The position numbers and the translations under genes are program-made. A DNA stretch of 64,000 nucleotides, from NCBI RefSeq assembly GCF_000246855.1, contig NC_016609.1, forward strand, positions 6,026,744 to 6,090,743, read 5' to 3'. The notes below the pieces were generated by a model, which searched no databases, was not told where the DNA came from, and worked only from the letters and a program-made list of their open reading frames with translations. Numbering within the stretch: position 1 is the first letter of the stretch; each line of letters starts with the position of its first letter. Source of the DNA: Niastella koreensis GR20-10 (GTDB lineage: Bacteria; Bacteroidota; Bacteroidia; Chitinophagales; Chitinophagaceae). Shown piece after piece: positions 32,871 to 42,610 of the stretch.

Positions 32871-34772
32871 TTATTTATCCTTCTGCACTTTCATTCTCTT
32901 GTGGAAATCACCGCTTGAAATATCGAGGATGTACAAACCTTTTGGCAGTCTGCTTCCATCGAGGGTATATGTACCCAGGCGATTATTTACGTTGTAGTGC
33001 AGGATCTGTTTACCTGAGAAATCATACACCGTTACTGTATGCGTGCTGTATTTTTCAGGCACGGTGTAATGCAAACTTGTAGTGAACGGATTGGGGAATG
33101 CCTCCTTCTCCGTAGGTGTTGCAATAATGCTTTGTGCAGCGAGTACTCTTGCACCGCTTACAATTGCAAAATTGAATTTCTCCCAGCCTGATGCAGTTGG
33201 GCGATTGCAGGTCATGGCCTCTTCGCCATTTTCAGAACTTACGAAGAAACCATTGTTACCACGCAGTGAAATGCTTCCATCTGTATTCACGATCCAGTCA
33301 AAAGCTTCCCAACCTTGTGGCGCAGGGCGGTTACAAGTGATGGCTTTGGTGCCGTTTTCTGATGACACGTATTGGCCCATGCTGCGCAGGTTCACTTTTC
33401 CGTTACCGGCATCCAATACAGTAAACTGCTCCCATGCCTGTGGTGCAGTTCTGGTACAGGTCATGGCCTTGGCGCCATTTTCACCACTTACATAGAACCC
33501 ATTATTACCTTTCAGGGTAATAACCTGACCAATCGGCGCCGGGTTATTTGGATTGTTTGGTGTAGCTACAGCAAAAGTGATCCAGTTGAGATTGTAGCCG
33601 CCAACGGGAACAGCAACTCTTAATGTTTGTGTGCCGGCAGCCAGTACCACAGTATCGGTAATGGTTGTCCAGGTTTGCCAGGCACCGGTAGCTGGTACAG
33701 CAGTGGTTGCCAGGATGGTTGCTGTTGAATCTTTCAATTGAATGCTGCCGCCACCGTTTTGGCTGGCCACGCGGTATTGTACTGCATACTTACCGGCCGT
33801 TTGTACATTCACTTTGTAATCGATGTAGTCGCCTGCATCGATATAACCTACATCCAGACCGCCACCTGTATCGGTAGTAGTTTCAGTTTGAACGCCACTC
33901 ATGTTGGTGTAGTTCTCTGCCTGGATAGTACCTGGAATTGGTGCTGCGGGAGCAGGTCCCGAAGGCTGTCCACCCAACCACATAATTGCGTCGATGATGA
34001 AATTGTCCTGGGTTTGGCTGGCGAATGTTGATGACAACCCAACATTGGTAGAATAATTCATAGCGTTATGCCCGAAGTTGGCATACACCATTTTATAATT
34101 CTTGTTCGTCCAGATGATGGGGTAATAACCGCTGGTCCATTGCTGGCTGGTACCCAAAGGAAAACTGGAAGGGTCAACCGAGCAAAGTACTTTAATGTTG
34201 GCGTTTTTGCGCAGGTCGTTGCTCCAACTGTACCACTCGCTCACTGCTGAAGTAAAAGTGGTGGGCAGGCGCAGGGTGCTTGGTTGTGTGCGGTCTTCAC
34301 ATTTCAAAACAGCCGTGGTAGGTTCCCAGGTATTGCTTACGAAATTTCCGGTACCCAGGAAGGTGTTGTGATACCAGCTCCATTCACCGGCGTCGGTGGT
34401 AAAGGCACTAACGTGAAAGCCCATCCAGCCACCGCCATTTTCCATGTATGTCTGGAACGCGGCGCGTTGAGCGGCACTGTAAGGTGCATCATCCAAAAAG
34501 AACACTACCTGAACATCCTTCAGAAAGTTTGCATTCAGATTGTCCCAGTTGTTGGTGGCCGAGAAGGAAAATCCATACTGAGCTCCCAGGTTGGTAAACC
34601 ACGGAATGGCTTCGTGAACAAAGTTAATGTGGGCTGCATCGTAAGTGCCGTTGTAAAAGGCTACTACCTTGAACTTCGGTGTTTGTGCGGTTGCACTAAT
34701 TACTGTTGCAAGTAACAGCATAAGAATAGACATAAAAAGCAATAGCTGCTTTCGAAGTGTGTAGAACTTCAT
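32871..34772 (-). CDS. Secreted ThuA-CBM6 protein with fascin-like repeats and T9SS sorting domain
   Basis: A 633-residue multidomain secreted protein. After the signal peptide (about 1-30) comes a ThuA-like domain (about 34-270: [28 protein letters not shown]). A CBM6-type carbohydrate-binding module follows (about 280-405: [35 protein letters not shown]). Three fascin-like repeats of about 45 residues come next ([31 protein letters not shown]; each with a CTR or CNR-P motif). The type IX sorting domain is at the end (about 560-633, [14 protein letters not shown] and [10 protein letters not shown]). It is probably a surface or secreted carbohydrate-active protein. Complete, with its own terminator. 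Confidence 0.9.
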   Translation of the reverse strand: MKFYTLRKQLLLFMSILMLLLATVISATAQTPKFKVVAFYNGTYDAAHINFVHEAIPWFTNLGAQYGFSFSATNNWDNLNANFLKDVQVVFFLDDAPYSAAQRAAFQTYMENGGGWMGFHVSAFTTDAGEWSWYHNTFLGTGNFVSNTWEPTTAVLKCEDRTQPSTLRLPTTFTSAVSEWYSWSNDLRKNANIKVLCSVDPSSFPLGTSQQWTSGYYPIIWTNKNYKMVYANFGHNAMNYSTNVGLSSTFASQTQDNFIIDAIMWLGGQPSGPAPAAPIPGTIQAENYTNMSGVQTETTTDTGGGLDVGYIDAGDYIDYKVNVQTAGKYAVQYRVASQNGGGSIQLKDSTATILATTAVPATGAWQTWTTITDTVVLAAGTQTLRVAVPVGGYNLNWITFAVATPNNPNNPAPIGQVITLKGNNGFYVSGENGAKAMTCTRTAPQAWEQFTVLDAGNGKVNLRSMGQYVSSENGTKAITCNRPAPQGWEAFDWIVNTDGSISLRGNNGFFVSSENGEEAMTCNRPTASGWEKFNFAIVSGARVLAAQSIIATPTEKEAFPNPFTTSLHYTVPEKYSTHTVTVYDFSGKQILHYNVNNRLGTYTLDGSRLPKGLYILDISSGDFHKRMKVQKDK

Positions 34773-35109
34773 GAGGGCACGAGTTTTTAATAGTTAAACA
34801 AGTCTAATTAGCGCGCGTAAATTAGATAAATAAGACCTATGTGGCATAAATGTGAACAATTTGTCAAAGCACCTATTTCTACAATATAACACCTGTTACA
34901 TTTCTTTCGGTTATATATTACGTAAAGGTTCTACCCGTTTGGAATTTCAATGTTTCATCTCCCCGATCGCCGCTGTATTGAAGCCGGACATTACAGTGTA
35001 TCAAAACCGGACGCCACCAGCCTTTCATCCCCTGTAACCTCCTTATTTTTATACGGTTATAAACTGGCACTTATTTCGTACTTCGCTAAACAATACCGAA
35101 ACCAAGACT
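34773..35109. other. Divergent promoter region, no gene
   Basis: 337 bp between the divergent ThuA and ABC permease genes. It should hold both promoters, but no element fits TAnnTTTG well enough to call. Small open frames here overlap and look accidental. Confidence 0.4.
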
Positions 35110-37491
35110 ATGTTCACCAACTATTTAAAAACCGCCTGGCGTAATCTTTTCAAGAATAAGATCTCGTCCATTATCAATATCAGCGGCCTGGCTGTTGGTA
35201 TGGCTGTAACCATCCTCATTGCGCTTTGGGTGTACGATGAAGTAAGTTTTGATAAATATCATAAGAACTACGACCGCATTGTACAGGTAATGCAACACCA
35301 GCTTTATAATGGCAAATATGAAACCCAGGTTGCCAACCCGGCCGTAATGGCGGAGGAAATAAGGCGGGTGTATGGCAATGGGTTTAAATATGTGCTGCAG
35401 TCTTCCTGGAACTTCGACCATGGTCTTGCCTACGGCGATAAGATAATTTTAAAACCCGGCAGCTACTTTGAACCAGAGGTGATTGAAATGCTGAGCCTGA
35501 AGATCCTGGCCGGGTCAAAAGAAGGGTTAAGAGAAATGAACTCCATCGTTCTTTCACAATCTACCGCTACTGCGCTCTTTGGAAAGGAAGATCCTATTGG
35601 TAAAATGATCCGTGCTGATAATAAAACGAATGTAAAGGTTACAGCAGTATATGAAGACCTGCCCGACAATACCAGCTTTAAAGATCTGACCCTCATTCTA
35701 CCCTGGCAATTGTACCTGAGCCAGAACCAATGGATAAAAAAAATGGAAACACCCTGGGGAAGTAACTTCACCCAAACTTTTGCCCAGGTAGCCGATAATG
35801 CAGACATAGAAAAATTGTCGGCCCGCATCCGCGATGTAAAGCTCAACAGAACAGCCCCTGAAGATAAGCGGTATAAACCGATCGTATTCCTGCAACCCAT
35901 GCGCAAATGGCACCTGTATGACGAATGGAAGGAGGACATCAATATCGGTGGCCGCATTCAAACTGTATGGCTGTTTGGCATCATCGGCATTTTTGTTTTA
36001 CTCCTCGCCTGCATCAACTTTATGAACCTGAGCACGGCCCGCTCCGAAAAAAGAGCCAAGGAGGTAGGCGTTAGAAAAACCATCGGCTCCAACAGAAAGC
36101 AACTGGTCGTACAGTTTTTCAGTGAGTCGGTATTAACTGCGGTGATCGCTTTTGTATTCTCCATTTTACTGGCAAGCCTTATTATGCCGTTCTTTAATTC
36201 TGTTGCCGACAAAAAGATGTCTATTCCCTGGGGGAATGCCATTTTCTGGCTGATAGGCATTTGCCTGAGCGTACTCACCGGTTTGCTGGCTGGTTTATAT
36301 CCTGCCTTGTTTCTTTCTTCCTTTCAACCGGTAAAAGTGCTGAAAGGAACTTACCGCGTTGGCCGTTTTGCTTCATTACCAAGAAAAATACTGGTAGTAG
36401 CCCAGTTCACCATTTCCATTGTACTGATCATTGGAACTATTATAGTTTACAAACAGATCAATATGGGTATGAAACGGCCCATAGGCTATGTGCGTGATGG
36501 ATTGGTTACCCATAACGTTTCTGATGAAATGCACAAGCATTATGAGGCATTACGTACCGAGCTGAAAAGCTCCGGCGCCATTGTGGAGATGACAGAATCC
36601 GGCAGCCCTACTACGGGTGTATGGAATACCAATGGCGGCTTCGATTGGGAAGGGAAAGATCCCAACTTTGCGGTTGACTTTCCCAACAATGCCACTACCT
36701 GGGAATATGGAAAAACAATAGGCTGGAAAATTAAACAGGGCCGCGATTTTTCCCGGGAGTTTGCCTCCGATTCGGCTGCCTTTATTTTAAACGAATCGGC
36801 CGTAGCATTTATGGGTTTGAAGGACCCCATAGGCAAAACCATTCACTGGGACCATAAGCCTTATCAAATTATTGGGGTAGTAGAAGATATGCTGGTGCAA
36901 TCACCTTATAAACCGGTGCGGGCTGCGCTTTGGCATATTTCAACCGACCAGGAGAATATCTTCATTATGAAAATGAACCCTACCTGGAGTGTTAGCAGGG
37001 CGCTGGCGAAAATAGAAAGCACTTTTAAAAAATACGATCCGTCCTCACCATTTAAAGCTGAATTCGCCGATGAACAGTTTGCCAACAAATTTGACAACGA
37101 AAAACGTATTGGGAAACTGTCTACTTTCTTTGCCATCCTTGCTGTGTTTATCTCCTGTCTTGGATTGTTTGGCTTAACCTCGTTCATGGCGGAACAACGC
37201 GTAAAGGAAATCGGGATCCGCAATGTATTGGGCGCCTCGGTGCTGAACATCTGGCAATTGCTCTCCAAAGATTTCATTCTGCTGGTGTTGCTTTCGTGTC
37301 TGATAGCCATCCCCATTGCCTTTTACTATATGCATACCTGGCTGCAGAAATATGATTTCAGAACAGATATCTCGTGGTGGGTATTTGCGGTGTCCGCTAT
37401 TGGTGCGCTGGCCATTACCCTGATCACTGTAAGTTTTCAGGCTATTAAAGCAGCCCTGGCCAACCCGGTTAAAAGTTTACGTACGGAGTAA
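35110..37491 (+). CDS. ABC transporter permease, MacB/FtsX type
   Basis: A 793-residue two-module permease common in Bacteroidota. It begins with the family signature NYLKTAWRNLFKNKISSIIN. Helix 1 and a MacB periplasmic core are followed by an FtsX domain (about 290-420: RSEKRAKEVGVRKTIGSNRK). A second periplasmic core and a second FtsX domain follow (about 670-793: EQRVKEIGIRNVLGAS). No ATPase gene is adjacent, so it must use an ATPase encoded elsewhere. These systems export peptides, antibiotics or lipoproteins; the substrate is unknown. Confidence 0.92.
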   Translation: MFTNYLKTAWRNLFKNKISSIINISGLAVGMAVTILIALWVYDEVSFDKYHKNYDRIVQVMQHQLYNGKYETQVANPAVMAEEIRRVYGNGFKYVLQSSWNFDHGLAYGDKIILKPGSYFEPEVIEMLSLKILAGSKEGLREMNSIVLSQSTATALFGKEDPIGKMIRADNKTNVKVTAVYEDLPDNTSFKDLTLILPWQLYLSQNQWIKKMETPWGSNFTQTFAQVADNADIEKLSARIRDVKLNRTAPEDKRYKPIVFLQPMRKWHLYDEWKEDINIGGRIQTVWLFGIIGIFVLLLACINFMNLSTARSEKRAKEVGVRKTIGSNRKQLVVQFFSESVLTAVIAFVFSILLASLIMPFFNSVADKKMSIPWGNAIFWLIGICLSVLTGLLAGLYPALFLSSFQPVKVLKGTYRVGRFASLPRKILVVAQFTISIVLIIGTIIVYKQINMGMKRPIGYVRDGLVTHNVSDEMHKHYEALRTELKSSGAIVEMTESGSPTTGVWNTNGGFDWEGKDPNFAVDFPNNATTWEYGKTIGWKIKQGRDFSREFASDSAAFILNESAVAFMGLKDPIGKTIHWDHKPYQIIGVVEDMLVQSPYKPVRAALWHISTDQENIFIMKMNPTWSVSRALAKIESTFKKYDPSSPFKAEFADEQFANKFDNEKRIGKLSTFFAILAVFISCLGLFGLTSFMAEQRVKEIGIRNVLGASVLNIWQLLSKDFILLVLLSCLIAIPIAFYYMHTWLQKYDFRTDISWWVFAVSAIGALAITLITVSFQAIKAALANPVKSLRTE

Positions 37492-37508
37492 TATTAAAAC
37501 ACAGCCCG

Positions 37509-37955
37509 TCATTTCTCTATTCGGAAAACGATGGGCTGTGTTTTATAGCCTTTTACCCGGTGGCCATTTTGCACGGCAGGATTCCATTTAGGAGATTTTT
37601 TAATTACATTCATAGCCGCTTGCTTCAGTTCCCCTGGCCCGCTCACCGTTTTTATATTGGTTACATTTCCATCAAGGTCTACTACAAATTGAACAACCAC
37701 TGTACCCTGAATATTTGCTTTTACAGCAGCAGCCGGATACTTAAGGTTTCTCCGAATGAATGATATCCATGCACCCATTCCGCCAGGAAAATCAGGCTCA
37801 ATAAATTCAGGAAAAAAACAATAAATGTCTACCTCTTCGCCTGTACTATCAACCTTATCATTTTTAACTGGCCCATGTGATTGACCCTTTGCAGTAAAAG
37901 CCACTGAACTGATCACAAAAAACAAAAACAAAAAAGCAGGTATACATTTCTTCAT
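37509..37955 (-). CDS. TonB C-terminal-domain protein, secreted
   Basis: About 148 residues from the ATG at 37955. It has a signal peptide (KKCIPAFLFLFFVISSVAFT), about 35 linker residues, and a TonB C-terminal domain with DFPGGMGAWISFIRRNLKYP, then IQGTVVVQFVV, SGPGELKQAAMNVIKKSPKW and QPIVF. It is a clear paralogue of the lipoprotein at 16622-17068, but here the signal ends AKG-Q rather than in a lipobox Cys. There is no TonB membrane anchor. It converges with the ABC permease gene. Confidence 0.8.
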   Translation of the reverse strand: MKKCIPAFLFLFFVISSVAFTAKGQSHGPVKNDKVDSTGEEVDIYCFFPEFIEPDFPGGMGAWISFIRRNLKYPAAAVKANIQGTVVVQFVVDLDGNVTNIKTVSGPGELKQAAMNVIKKSPKWNPAVQNGHRVKGYKTQPIVFRIEK

Positions 37956-37990
37956 ATGCTTAAGATGCATAAGAGCCATTATTCCATACC

Positions 37991-38042
37991 TGTTAACCTG
38001 TTAACTTGTCAACCCTGTCAACTCTATCAACCCTATCAACCC
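37991..38042. repeat. Tandem 8/9-bp repeat tract
   Basis: Units TGTTAACC, TGTTAACT, TGTCAACCC, TGTCAACTC, TATCAACCC, TATCAACCC follow one another directly, between the divergent starts of the TonB-like and AraC genes. A shorter related tract is at 39134-39168. Confidence 0.75.
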
Positions 38043-38081
38043 GCCTTCCTTAATTACCAATATATTTCCTACTTTCGACCC

Positions 38082-39014
38082 ATGCCATCAAAAAACCTTT
38101 TAGTTAAGGACCTTAACGAATTGTATGATCTCATGGGCATTTCGCATGAAACAATCGATCAATCGTCGGGGTTTTCAATCCTGTACCTGCAGGATGTGTT
38201 CAAAGAATATCCTGTTACCTCCATTCCCTACCGGCCCAATTTCTTCAGCTTTCTTTTTATCAAAGATGCGTTTGGCAATTATACCATCGATGACCTGAGT
38301 TTTCCGATGGTACCCGGTACTGTATATTTCACCAACCCCAGCAACTTCCGCAAATTTGAATGGCATAACATCACCGATACCTGTCTGGTTGTTTTTACTG
38401 AATCCTATTTAAAGGAACAGGTACATCAGGATATCTACCGCGAATTCTCCTTTCTGCTTACCGAAACGGTAGAGCCCCGGGTATTGAAACCCGATCAGTT
38501 TGCGATCATTGAAGAATTATACCAATTCATCTACCGCGAATACCAGGGCGATTCACCCTATAAAAGCAAGATCATTGGCAGCGCCATGGTTACGCTTTTA
38601 TTAAAGATCAAGGAATATTTCTTCCAGGCTTACAACCCTATTTATGAAGGCAACCGCAGCTCGCAGATCGTAAAAACCTTCAAGCAAAACCTGGAACAAC
38701 ATTTCCGGGACCTGGCAAACGGCAAAACCGACACCCAGCTGCGGGTTCAGGATTATGCCGATAAACAATTCCTGCACGTAAACTACCTCTCCAGCGTAAT
38801 TACCAGTAAAACCGGTAAACCCATCACCGCCTGGATCGCCGATAAAACCATTGCCGAAGCCAAAGTGATGCTGCAGGATAAACAAATGAATATTAAGGAA
38901 ATCGCCGGCAGGTTAGGTTTCCTGGAAGCCTCCCACTTCAGTAATTATTTTAAAAAACACACCAGCCAAAGCCCGGCCGACTACCGTAAACAATACCCCC
39001 TCAACAGGCAATAG
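38082..39014 (+). CDS. AraC family transcriptional regulator
   Basis: About 310 residues from the ATG at 38082, chosen because the longer frame upstream reads through the repeat tract as low-complexity Cys/Pro/Tyr. A cupin-like N-terminal half is followed by an AraC domain (about 205-305) with FLHVNYLSSVITSKTGKP and IKEIAGRLGFLEASHFSNYF ending SPADYRK. It is followed on the same strand by an SDR gene, a common regulator-target pair in Bacteroidota. The stop codon lies at the junction of two 7-bp repeat units. Confidence 0.9.
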   Translation: MPSKNLLVKDLNELYDLMGISHETIDQSSGFSILYLQDVFKEYPVTSIPYRPNFFSFLFIKDAFGNYTIDDLSFPMVPGTVYFTNPSNFRKFEWHNITDTCLVVFTESYLKEQVHQDIYREFSFLLTETVEPRVLKPDQFAIIEELYQFIYREYQGDSPYKSKIIGSAMVTLLLKIKEYFFQAYNPIYEGNRSSQIVKTFKQNLEQHFRDLANGKTDTQLRVQDYADKQFLHVNYLSSVITSKTGKPITAWIADKTIAEAKVMLQDKQMNIKEIAGRLGFLEASHFSNYFKKHTSQSPADYRKQYPLNRQ

Positions 39015-39033
39015 GCAATTGACAATAGGCAAT
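39006..39033. repeat. Heptad repeat over the AraC stop codon
   Basis: AGGCAAT, AGGCAAT, TGACAAT, AGGCAAT in direct succession. The TAG stop of the AraC gene (39012-39014) spans the first junction. Confidence 0.75.
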
Positions 39034-39041
39034 CCCTGGTT

Positions 39042-39069
39042 GTGAAACGTCAAACGTCAAACGTGAAAG
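39042..39069. repeat. Heptad repeat
   Basis: GTGAAAC, GTCAAAC, GTCAAAC, GTGAAAG, four direct 7-bp units just after the AGGCAAT tract. A further 9/10-bp tract (TATCAACCC-like) lies at 39134-39168. Confidence 0.7.
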
Positions 39070-39194
39070 GACTCGCGACAAGGCAACATTCCTCACCAAT
39101 TTCATCTCTCACACTTTATTCCCTTTTCCCCTTTATCAACCCTATCAACTTGTCAACTCAATTAACCAACCTGAGATTTTTGTAACTATTAATT

Positions 39195-39203
39195 TAATCT
39201 TTG
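39195..39203 (+). promoter_or_regulatory. -7-like promoter element (TAATCTTTG)
   Basis: TAATCTTTG resembles TAnnTTTG with one extra spacer base, 65 bp upstream of the SDR start. The spacing to a possible -33 TTTG is short. Possible promoter controlled by the upstream AraC regulator. Confidence 0.4.
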
Positions 39204-39268
39204 TACGTTTCAGGCCCTGTTCATGAGCCATCTTTGTGTCATCAAATCAAACAAAAAACAAAGAAATC

Positions 39269-40009
39269 ATGAACAGGTTAAATAACAAAGTAGTATTGAT
39301 TACCGGCGCTTCAAGAGGTATTGGCGCTGCAACAGCTAAAATGATCGCCAGCGAAGGTGCAAAAGTGATCGTTAATTATGCCGGCAGCCAGGCCGAAGCC
39401 GATAAAACCGTACAGGAAATAAAAGACGCCGGCGGCGATGCCATTGCACTGAAAGCCGACGTTAGTAAAGTGAATGAAGTAACTGCCTTGTTCGATGCCG
39501 CTATTGCCCATTATGGCAGAATTGATGTGCTGATCAACAATGCCGGTATCATGATCACCAAAATGTTGAAAGATACCACCGATGAAGATTTTACCCGCCA
39601 GTTTGAAATAAACGTGCGTGGCACCTTTAATACCCTGCGCGAAGCCGCTACCAAACTGGCCGATAATGGTACTATCATCAGCACCTCTACTACGTTAACC
39701 CGCGTTATGGTGCCCACCTACGGAACGTATGCAGCCACAAAAGCAGCTGTTGAACAAATGACCCGCGTATTTGCCAAAGAAATGGGTGCAAGGGGCATAA
39801 CAGTAAATGCGGTAGCGCCTGGCCCAACCAGCACCGAATTATACCTCAAAGGCAAATCAGCCGAAGTGATCGCCCGTCAGGCCGCATTAAATGCATTCAA
39901 CCGTTTAGGAGAAGTAGATGAGATTGCGAAAGTGATCGTTTTCCTGGCCAGCGACGATGCCAAATGGATCAGCGGACAAATTATTGGCGTAAACGGTGCT
40001 ATGGCGTAA
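39269..40009 (+). CDS. SDR family oxidoreductase (FabG-like)
   Basis: About 246 residues from the ATG at 39269. A classical short-chain dehydrogenase: TGASRGIG (nucleotide binding, about 12-19), NNAG (about 90-93), catalytic Ser in ISTSTT, and YAATK with Tyr and Lys (about 154-158), then the VNAVAPGPTSTEL loop. The C-terminal ASDDAKWISGQIIGVNGA is standard. A basic residue after the second strand (NYAGSQAEAD) suggests NADP(H) is possible. Complete and probably functional. It is followed 21 bp later by a SnoaL-like secreted protein, likely the same operon. Confidence 0.92.
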   Translation: MNRLNNKVVLITGASRGIGAATAKMIASEGAKVIVNYAGSQAEADKTVQEIKDAGGDAIALKADVSKVNEVTALFDAAIAHYGRIDVLINNAGIMITKMLKDTTDEDFTRQFEINVRGTFNTLREAATKLADNGTIISTSTTLTRVMVPTYGTYAATKAAVEQMTRVFAKEMGARGITVNAVAPGPTSTELYLKGKSAEVIARQAALNAFNRLGEVDEIAKVIVFLASDDAKWISGQIIGVNGAMA

Positions 40010-40030
40010 CCCCTTCTAAAATTTCAGCTC

Positions 40031-40456
40031 ATGCATAGCTCAACTATATTGGTTGCCGTTGTGTTGCTCACCGGTTGTATGGGCGCAGCGGCACAAAAGG
40101 AGAAAAACAATAATAACTCAAATATTATAAGTATGGATACCAGCAAGCTCACCAACCCTACCGTAAAAGCGGCCTTCCAGGCCTGGCAGGCAGGTGATTC
40201 AAAATTATGGCTCTCTTATTTTACCGCCGATGCGCAATTGCTGGATGATGGTCATCCCCGGAACTTCGCCAATTTTTCTACCGAGGCCATTGGTCACGAA
40301 CGGTTTACCAGCATTGACATTGTGAAAGACAGCGGCCGTTCTATTTATGGACAATTTCACAGCGATACGTGGGGTAATTTCAAAACCTATTTCAAATTTC
40401 ACCTGGATGCCTATAATAAGATCTACAAACTCGAAATAGGACAGGCTGAATATTAA
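40031..40456 (+). CDS. SnoaL/NTF2-like lipoprotein
   Basis: A 141-residue protein. An N-terminal lipoprotein signal (VAVVLLTGC) leads into an Asn-rich linker and a SnoaL-like cone fold (about 35-141: LTNPTVKAAFQAWQAGD, WLSYFTADAQLLDDG, FTSIDIVKD, FHLDAYNKIYKLEI). It follows the SDR gene by 21 bp. Family members range from polyketide cyclases to binding proteins; the role here is not known. Confidence 0.75.
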   Translation: MHSSTILVAVVLLTGCMGAAAQKEKNNNNSNIISMDTSKLTNPTVKAAFQAWQAGDSKLWLSYFTADAQLLDDGHPRNFANFSTEAIGHERFTSIDIVKDSGRSIYGQFHSDTWGNFKTYFKFHLDAYNKIYKLEIGQAEY

Positions 40457-40609
40457 TTCGTAACATATAGCACCTATGGAAGACTAATAGAACAAACCGT
40501 TCGCGCAAGGGAGACTTATCGCTGGTAAGGCTCTTCCTGCGTTTGGAGAAAGCACGAATGAATTTGCAAATAAGGTCCCATCATTTTATATTTGGAGTAC
40601 ATCCTTATT

Positions 40610-41038
40610 ATGAAACGTAACAAGGTATTTTTATATTCATTGGCCATTCAGGTTGCATTGTCGCAATTGCTGCTTTTTATTTTCGTTCCTGATGCAGATT
40701 TATTCAGCTGCATTAAAGCTATACTGGTAACATGCGCCCTATGGGCGCTCGGACTGTTCTTTGGCGTTACATTTTCAATAATTGTTAGAAAGCCCAATAT
40801 TGAAACCTGGTTGTACATCTGCGGACAGCTTTTGGTCTACACGCTGTTATCTGCATATATTAGCATAAACCAGGATGACTTCAAAAAGCACGGAGGTATT
40901 TTAAAACCAGAGTGGCATTTAATACCGGATTCACGCAGGGAAAAAAAAGAAGAGATCGATACGTTTCTTGATTCAATACCCGATTTGCCCGATGCGCTGA
41001 AGCAACAAATTAGAGATTCCATATTTAAGGACAAATAA
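40610..41038 (+). CDS. Hypothetical membrane protein
   Basis: About 142 residues from the ATG at 40610, which begins a basic residue run then three or four hydrophobic helices (about 8-28, 38-62 and 75-95). The tail is charged and soluble (about 100-142) and ends LPDALKQQIRDSIFK. No family recognised. A terminator hairpin follows. Confidence 0.55.
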   Translation: MKRNKVFLYSLAIQVALSQLLLFIFVPDADLFSCIKAILVTCALWALGLFFGVTFSIIVRKPNIETWLYICGQLLVYTLLSAYISINQDDFKKHGGILKPEWHLIPDSRREKKEEIDTFLDSIPDLPDALKQQIRDSIFKDK

Positions 41039-41052
41039 GTTTTTTAAGAAAA

Positions 41053-41086
41053 GCTAAAAGGGACCCGCTGCATCCGGATCCCTTTC
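41053..41086. terminator. Terminator
   Basis: AAAGGGACCCG and CGGATCCCTTT form a stem with one mismatch over a CTGCATC loop. It lies 15 bp after the membrane protein gene and could also serve the convergent gene at 41170. Confidence 0.65.
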
Positions 41087-41169
41087 GTTTGAAGGCGGAA
41101 ACACTATGACTTACAAAAAACAAGTACTGTACGGATTACTGATTGCAGCGCCTTAGGTTTTTCATAGTA

Positions 41170-41673
41170 CTAATTTTCAGCTCTTACCTTCTCTATCTTT
41201 TCACGTAACTGATGAGCTTCCTTTTCAAAATCGGCAATATGGTATACGTTGTGCTCGAGGTGATCGTAAAACTTAAGGAACTTCTCATCGTCAACCTTTC
41301 GGAACTTAAGTTCAACACCTATCCTGGTAGTAATGTGTTCCTTTTTCTGTTCCTTCCCCTCTATTGTAAACGGCTGCTTAACATTCACCACCATGTTTCC
41401 GCTGACTGCATCGAGCGGAAACACTTCAAATGAGTAAATGCCATTGTGTTCAACGATCAGCAGCTTACGGGCTTTTTCATCGATGATCACAGTTTGATGC
41501 ACCAGCTGTTTACGATAATAATTGGTAATACCGGTTTGCCGGGTGGCTTCCGTTATATAGGCGTTTATCTTTTGCTGTGCTTTTTTTCTACGCCTTTTAC
41601 TGGCGTTATTCAAGACGATAATTACAACTACTATTGGTACTAATAGCATTAGTACTATCACTACATCTGACAT
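41170..41673 (-). CDS. Hypothetical protein with N-terminal membrane helix
   Basis: 167 residues. One N-terminal transmembrane helix (about 3-24, VVIVLMLLVPIVVVIIVL) is followed by a basic stretch (ASKRRRKKAQQK) and a soluble cytoplasmic beta domain that ends in a charged helix (about 130-165). KARKLLIVEHNGIYSF and then IEGKEQKKEHITTRIGVELKF suggest a beta-sandwich. I do not recognise the family. Confidence 0.55.
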   Translation of the reverse strand: MSDVVIVLMLLVPIVVVIIVLNNASKRRRKKAQQKINAYITEATRQTGITNYYRKQLVHQTVIIDEKARKLLIVEHNGIYSFEVFPLDAVSGNMVVNVKQPFTIEGKEQKKEHITTRIGVELKFRKVDDEKFLKFYDHLEHNVYHIADFEKEAHQLREKIEKVRAEN

Positions 41674-41703
41674 AATTCAATAAGTTTAGGTAATACAATT
41701 CCG

Positions 41704-41726
41704 TTAATGATCATTGAGATCATTAA
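41704..41726. repeat. Inverted repeat TTAATGATC/GATCATTAA
   Basis: A 9-bp perfect inverted repeat with a 5-nt loop in the gap between two minus-strand genes. It could be an operator for the gene at 41673 or a weak terminator. Confidence 0.45.
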
Positions 41727-41759
41727 ACACCAGGGTTCTGTTTTAAAAAACAAAACTGC

Positions 41760-42125
41760 TTACCAGAAGTAGTGATTGGGAAAGAGCAGTAACCGGATGA
41801 ACGAAGACCAATGCGGTGTGGGAAAAGCGTTGATGCGTTTACGCAGGTTGCCTGAAATATAATTGCTAAGACGGCCCACCATTACAGAAGCATCTGTATC
41901 CCGGTGGTCTCTTACATTAAACGCAACGCAATTAAACTGAAAAGAAGTGGCTGCTTCACCTAAATGATTGGGTGAAAAATCATTAGCCAGGATTGAAGTA
42001 TTCTTTTCGTGAGATATATTATTTGATGGCAACGTGGTTCCTGCATCGGCAGTAAATCCCGTTACCAGTTGAACAAATAATAGTAATAATGTAAATAAAT
42101 ACCTCACGCGGCAAATGTAGCCCAA
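41760..42125 (-). CDS. Hypothetical exported protein
   Basis: 121 residues with an N-terminal signal peptide (RYLFTLLLLFVQLVTGFTADA). A polar middle follows, then FNCVAFNVRDHRDTDASVMV and an aromatic C-terminus. The first few residues before the signal may not be translated. No family recognised. Confidence 0.45.
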   Translation of the reverse strand: MGYICRVRYLFTLLLLFVQLVTGFTADAGTTLPSNNISHEKNTSILANDFSPNHLGEAATSFQFNCVAFNVRDHRDTDASVMVGRLSNYISGNLRKRINAFPTPHWSSFIRLLLFPNHYFW

Positions 42126-42169
42126 TATATGCGCAAATCAAAGCAAATGCGCGGATAAACAAGTCATCG

Positions 42170-42583
42170 TCATAATATTAACACAATTGTTCCGGCTATT
42201 ATCAGTAATGCGCCAATAGCAGCTTTTAAAGAAAGTGCTTCCCCTAATATTACAACAGACAATACAATAGTCAATGCTACACTTAGTTTATCAACCGGTG
42301 CTACCTGCGATACTTTACCAACCTGTAATGCTTTGAAATAAAATACCCAGGATAAACCAGTTGCAACTCCGGAAATGATAAGGAAGATCCAGTTTTGTTT
42401 TGACAAAGCAGGCAAACCTTTTTCTTCACCTCTTGCCAAAACAATACCCCAGGCAACCAGCAGTATTATAATAGCACGTATGGCAGTTGCCAGGTTTGAA
42501 TTGACACCTGTTATTCCAATTTTTGCAAAAATGGCTGTTAACGAAGCAAACAGCGCAGATAGTAATGCATAGATCCACCACAT
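42170..42583 (-). CDS. EamA-type single-domain transporter
   Basis: A 137-residue protein with five predicted helices. It is one EamA module: WWIYALLSALFASLTAIFAK, then IRAIIILLVAWGIV, and GLSWVFYFKALQVGKVSQV near the end of helix 4. Full DMT transporters carry two modules (about 290 residues); half-size members like this work as dimers. The substrate is unknown. It lies 27 bp downstream of the PAP2 gene on the same strand. Confidence 0.85.
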   Translation of the reverse strand: MWWIYALLSALFASLTAIFAKIGITGVNSNLATAIRAIIILLVAWGIVLARGEEKGLPALSKQNWIFLIISGVATGLSWVFYFKALQVGKVSQVAPVDKLSVALTIVLSVVILGEALSLKAAIGALLIIAGTIVLIL

Positions 42584-42610
42584 ATTTCCAATTTAATAAA
42601 AAAGCACCAA

